6,802 nucleotides of DNA, from the NCBI GenBank assembly GCA_018060635.1, contig JAGOVR010000083.1:1-6802 (forward strand), given 5' to 3'. This DNA is from Bacteriovoracaceae bacterium. GTDB taxonomy: Bacteria > Bdellovibrionota > Bacteriovoracia > Bacteriovoracales > Bacteriovoracaceae. Each line of letters opens with the position of its first letter. The first letter of the stretch is position 1. Below the pieces are notes generated by a model. That model was not told the DNA's origin. It ran no database searches and saw nothing but the letters and a program-made list of their open reading frames with translations. The translations under genes and the position numbers were made by a program. Shown in pieces: positions 5,956-6,802 of this stretch.

Positions 5956-6802
5956 TTAAGTTTTCTTTTTCACTGGCTGAACGGCTTTAATCGAAAACTT
6001 AATACGACCAAAATTATCCACGCTCATTACTTGAACCTGAACGTTATCTCCCACCGTTAAGTATTCTTCGACATTTTGAATGCGGTCATCAGAGATTTCA
6101 GATACGTGTACTAGTCCTGAAATTCCCGATGGGATATCCACAAAAGCACCGTACTCTTTAATACTCACAATAGTGGCGGGATAGATGGCCCCAATTTCTG
6201 GGCCTTTCATCATCAAATTAATATCGGCCATACATTGTTTAAGAAGTTCTTTATCCGCACCTAAAACATTAACGGTTCCATCTTCTTTGACTTCGATGGT
6301 GACTTTAAATCTTTCTTGAAGTCCTTTAATATTTTTTCCTCCAGGACCAATAAGTCCTCCAATTTCTTCTTTTTCAATTTTAGTAGACATGATCGTTGGC
6401 ACTCCCTCTTTAAATTCAGAGCGTGCTGTTGTCATGGTTTTACTCATTTCAGAAAGAATATGGATACGTCCTGCGTGAGCTTCTGTAAGTGCTTCTTTAA
6501 AAATTTGCTCAGAAATTCCAGCAATTTTAATATCCATTTGAATAGCAGTCACACCTTTAGTAGTTCCTGCTAATTTAAAATCCATATCTCCCAGATGATC
6601 TTCATCACCTAAAATATCTGTAAGAATTTTATAATTACTTCCTTCCATGATAAGTCCCATGGCCACTCCCGCTACAGGTGCTTTCAAAGGAACACCTGCA
6701 TCCATAAGAGCAAGTGAACCAGCACACACTGAACCCATAGAAGAAGAACCATTGGATTCTAAAACTTCACAGGCCACACGAATAGTGTAAGGAAAACCTT
6801 CT
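5956..6802 (-). CDS. pnp: Polyribonucleotide nucleotidyltransferase (PNPase), C-terminal part
   Basis: PNPase degrades RNA from the 3' end with phosphate, releasing nucleoside diphosphates, usually as a trimer and often within the degradosome. About 281 C-terminal residues are visible; with a usual length near 700 aa, about 420 N-terminal residues lie beyond the right edge. The visible part starts at FPYTIRV in the second RNase PH domain. It includes SNGSSSMGSVCAGSLALMD and the active-site loop GDEDHLGDMDFK, with the aspartates and lysine that match E. coli Asp486, Asp492 and Lys494. A KH domain follows (GLIGPGGKNIKGL), then an S1 RNA-binding domain (EYGAFVDIPSGISGLVHVSEI through GRIKFSIKAV). 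The end is short, QPVKKKT, with no long acidic or glycine-rich tail. The GTG near 6777 is an internal valine codon, not a start, because the family-conserved reading continues to the window edge. TAA is 4 nt before dut. Confidence 0.98.
   Translation of the reverse strand, partial: EGFPYTIRVACEVLESNGSSSMGSVCAGSLALMDAGVPLKAPVAGVAMGLIMEGSNYKILTDILGDEDHLGDMDFKLAGTTKGVTAIQMDIKIAGISEQIFKEALTEAHAGRIHILSEMSKTMTTARSEFKEGVPTIMSTKIEKEEIGGLIGPGGKNIKGLQERFKVTIEVKEDGTVNVLGADKELLKQCMADINLMMKGPEIGAIYPATIVSIKEYGAFVDIPSGISGLVHVSEISDDRIQNVEEYLTVGDNVQVQVMSVDNFGRIKFSIKAVQPVKKKT

Overview
All genes in this window lie on the minus strand, so the biological order runs from high to low coordinates: pnp (3' part only), dut, a [2Fe-2S] ferredoxin, an unrecognised 411-aa exported protein, a possible decayed gene, an unrecognised 124-aa exported protein, hppA (membrane pyrophosphatase), and cmk (5' part only). 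The DNA is A/T-rich. The signal peptides on otherwise soluble proteins suggest a Gram-negative bacterium, but nothing here fixes the lineage. The ferredoxin is of the adrenodoxin type. The HppA variant resembles, from memory, those of Bacteroidetes and a few other Gram-negative groups. A Bdellovibrionota-like organism is one guess, held at low confidence.

Region by region. Positions 6802-5008 are a compact housekeeping block: PNPase (RNA turnover) ends 4 nt before dUTPase, and dut overlaps the ferredoxin gene by 4 nt (ATGA), so these three are probably one transcript. Positions 5007-2990 are the accessory part. They hold two proteins with N-terminal signal peptides and no family I recognise, separated by 314 nt. 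That gap contains an in-frame, protein-like reading interrupted by one TAG, plus a plausible promoter for the downstream small gene. Positions 2989-464 hold an A/T-rich leader with a perfect 8-bp inverted repeat, followed by a 799-aa membrane pyrophosphatase started at GTG behind a strong ribosome binding site. Its stop is 5 nt from the GTG start of cytidylate kinase, so hppA and cmk are probably co-transcribed.

Functionally the known genes are nucleotide and phosphate metabolism: PNPase phosphorolyses RNA, Dut hydrolyses dUTP and releases PPi, CMP kinase recycles CMP, and HppA turns PPi hydrolysis into an ion gradient. That is ordinary housekeeping, and I see no convincing new multi-gene system. 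The points most worth a second look are the two unknown exported proteins with the decayed reading between them, the lysine-rich tail on the ferredoxin, and the HppA subtype with its leader hairpin. No rRNA, tRNA, CRISPR array, insertion sequence or convincing intrinsic terminator was seen.
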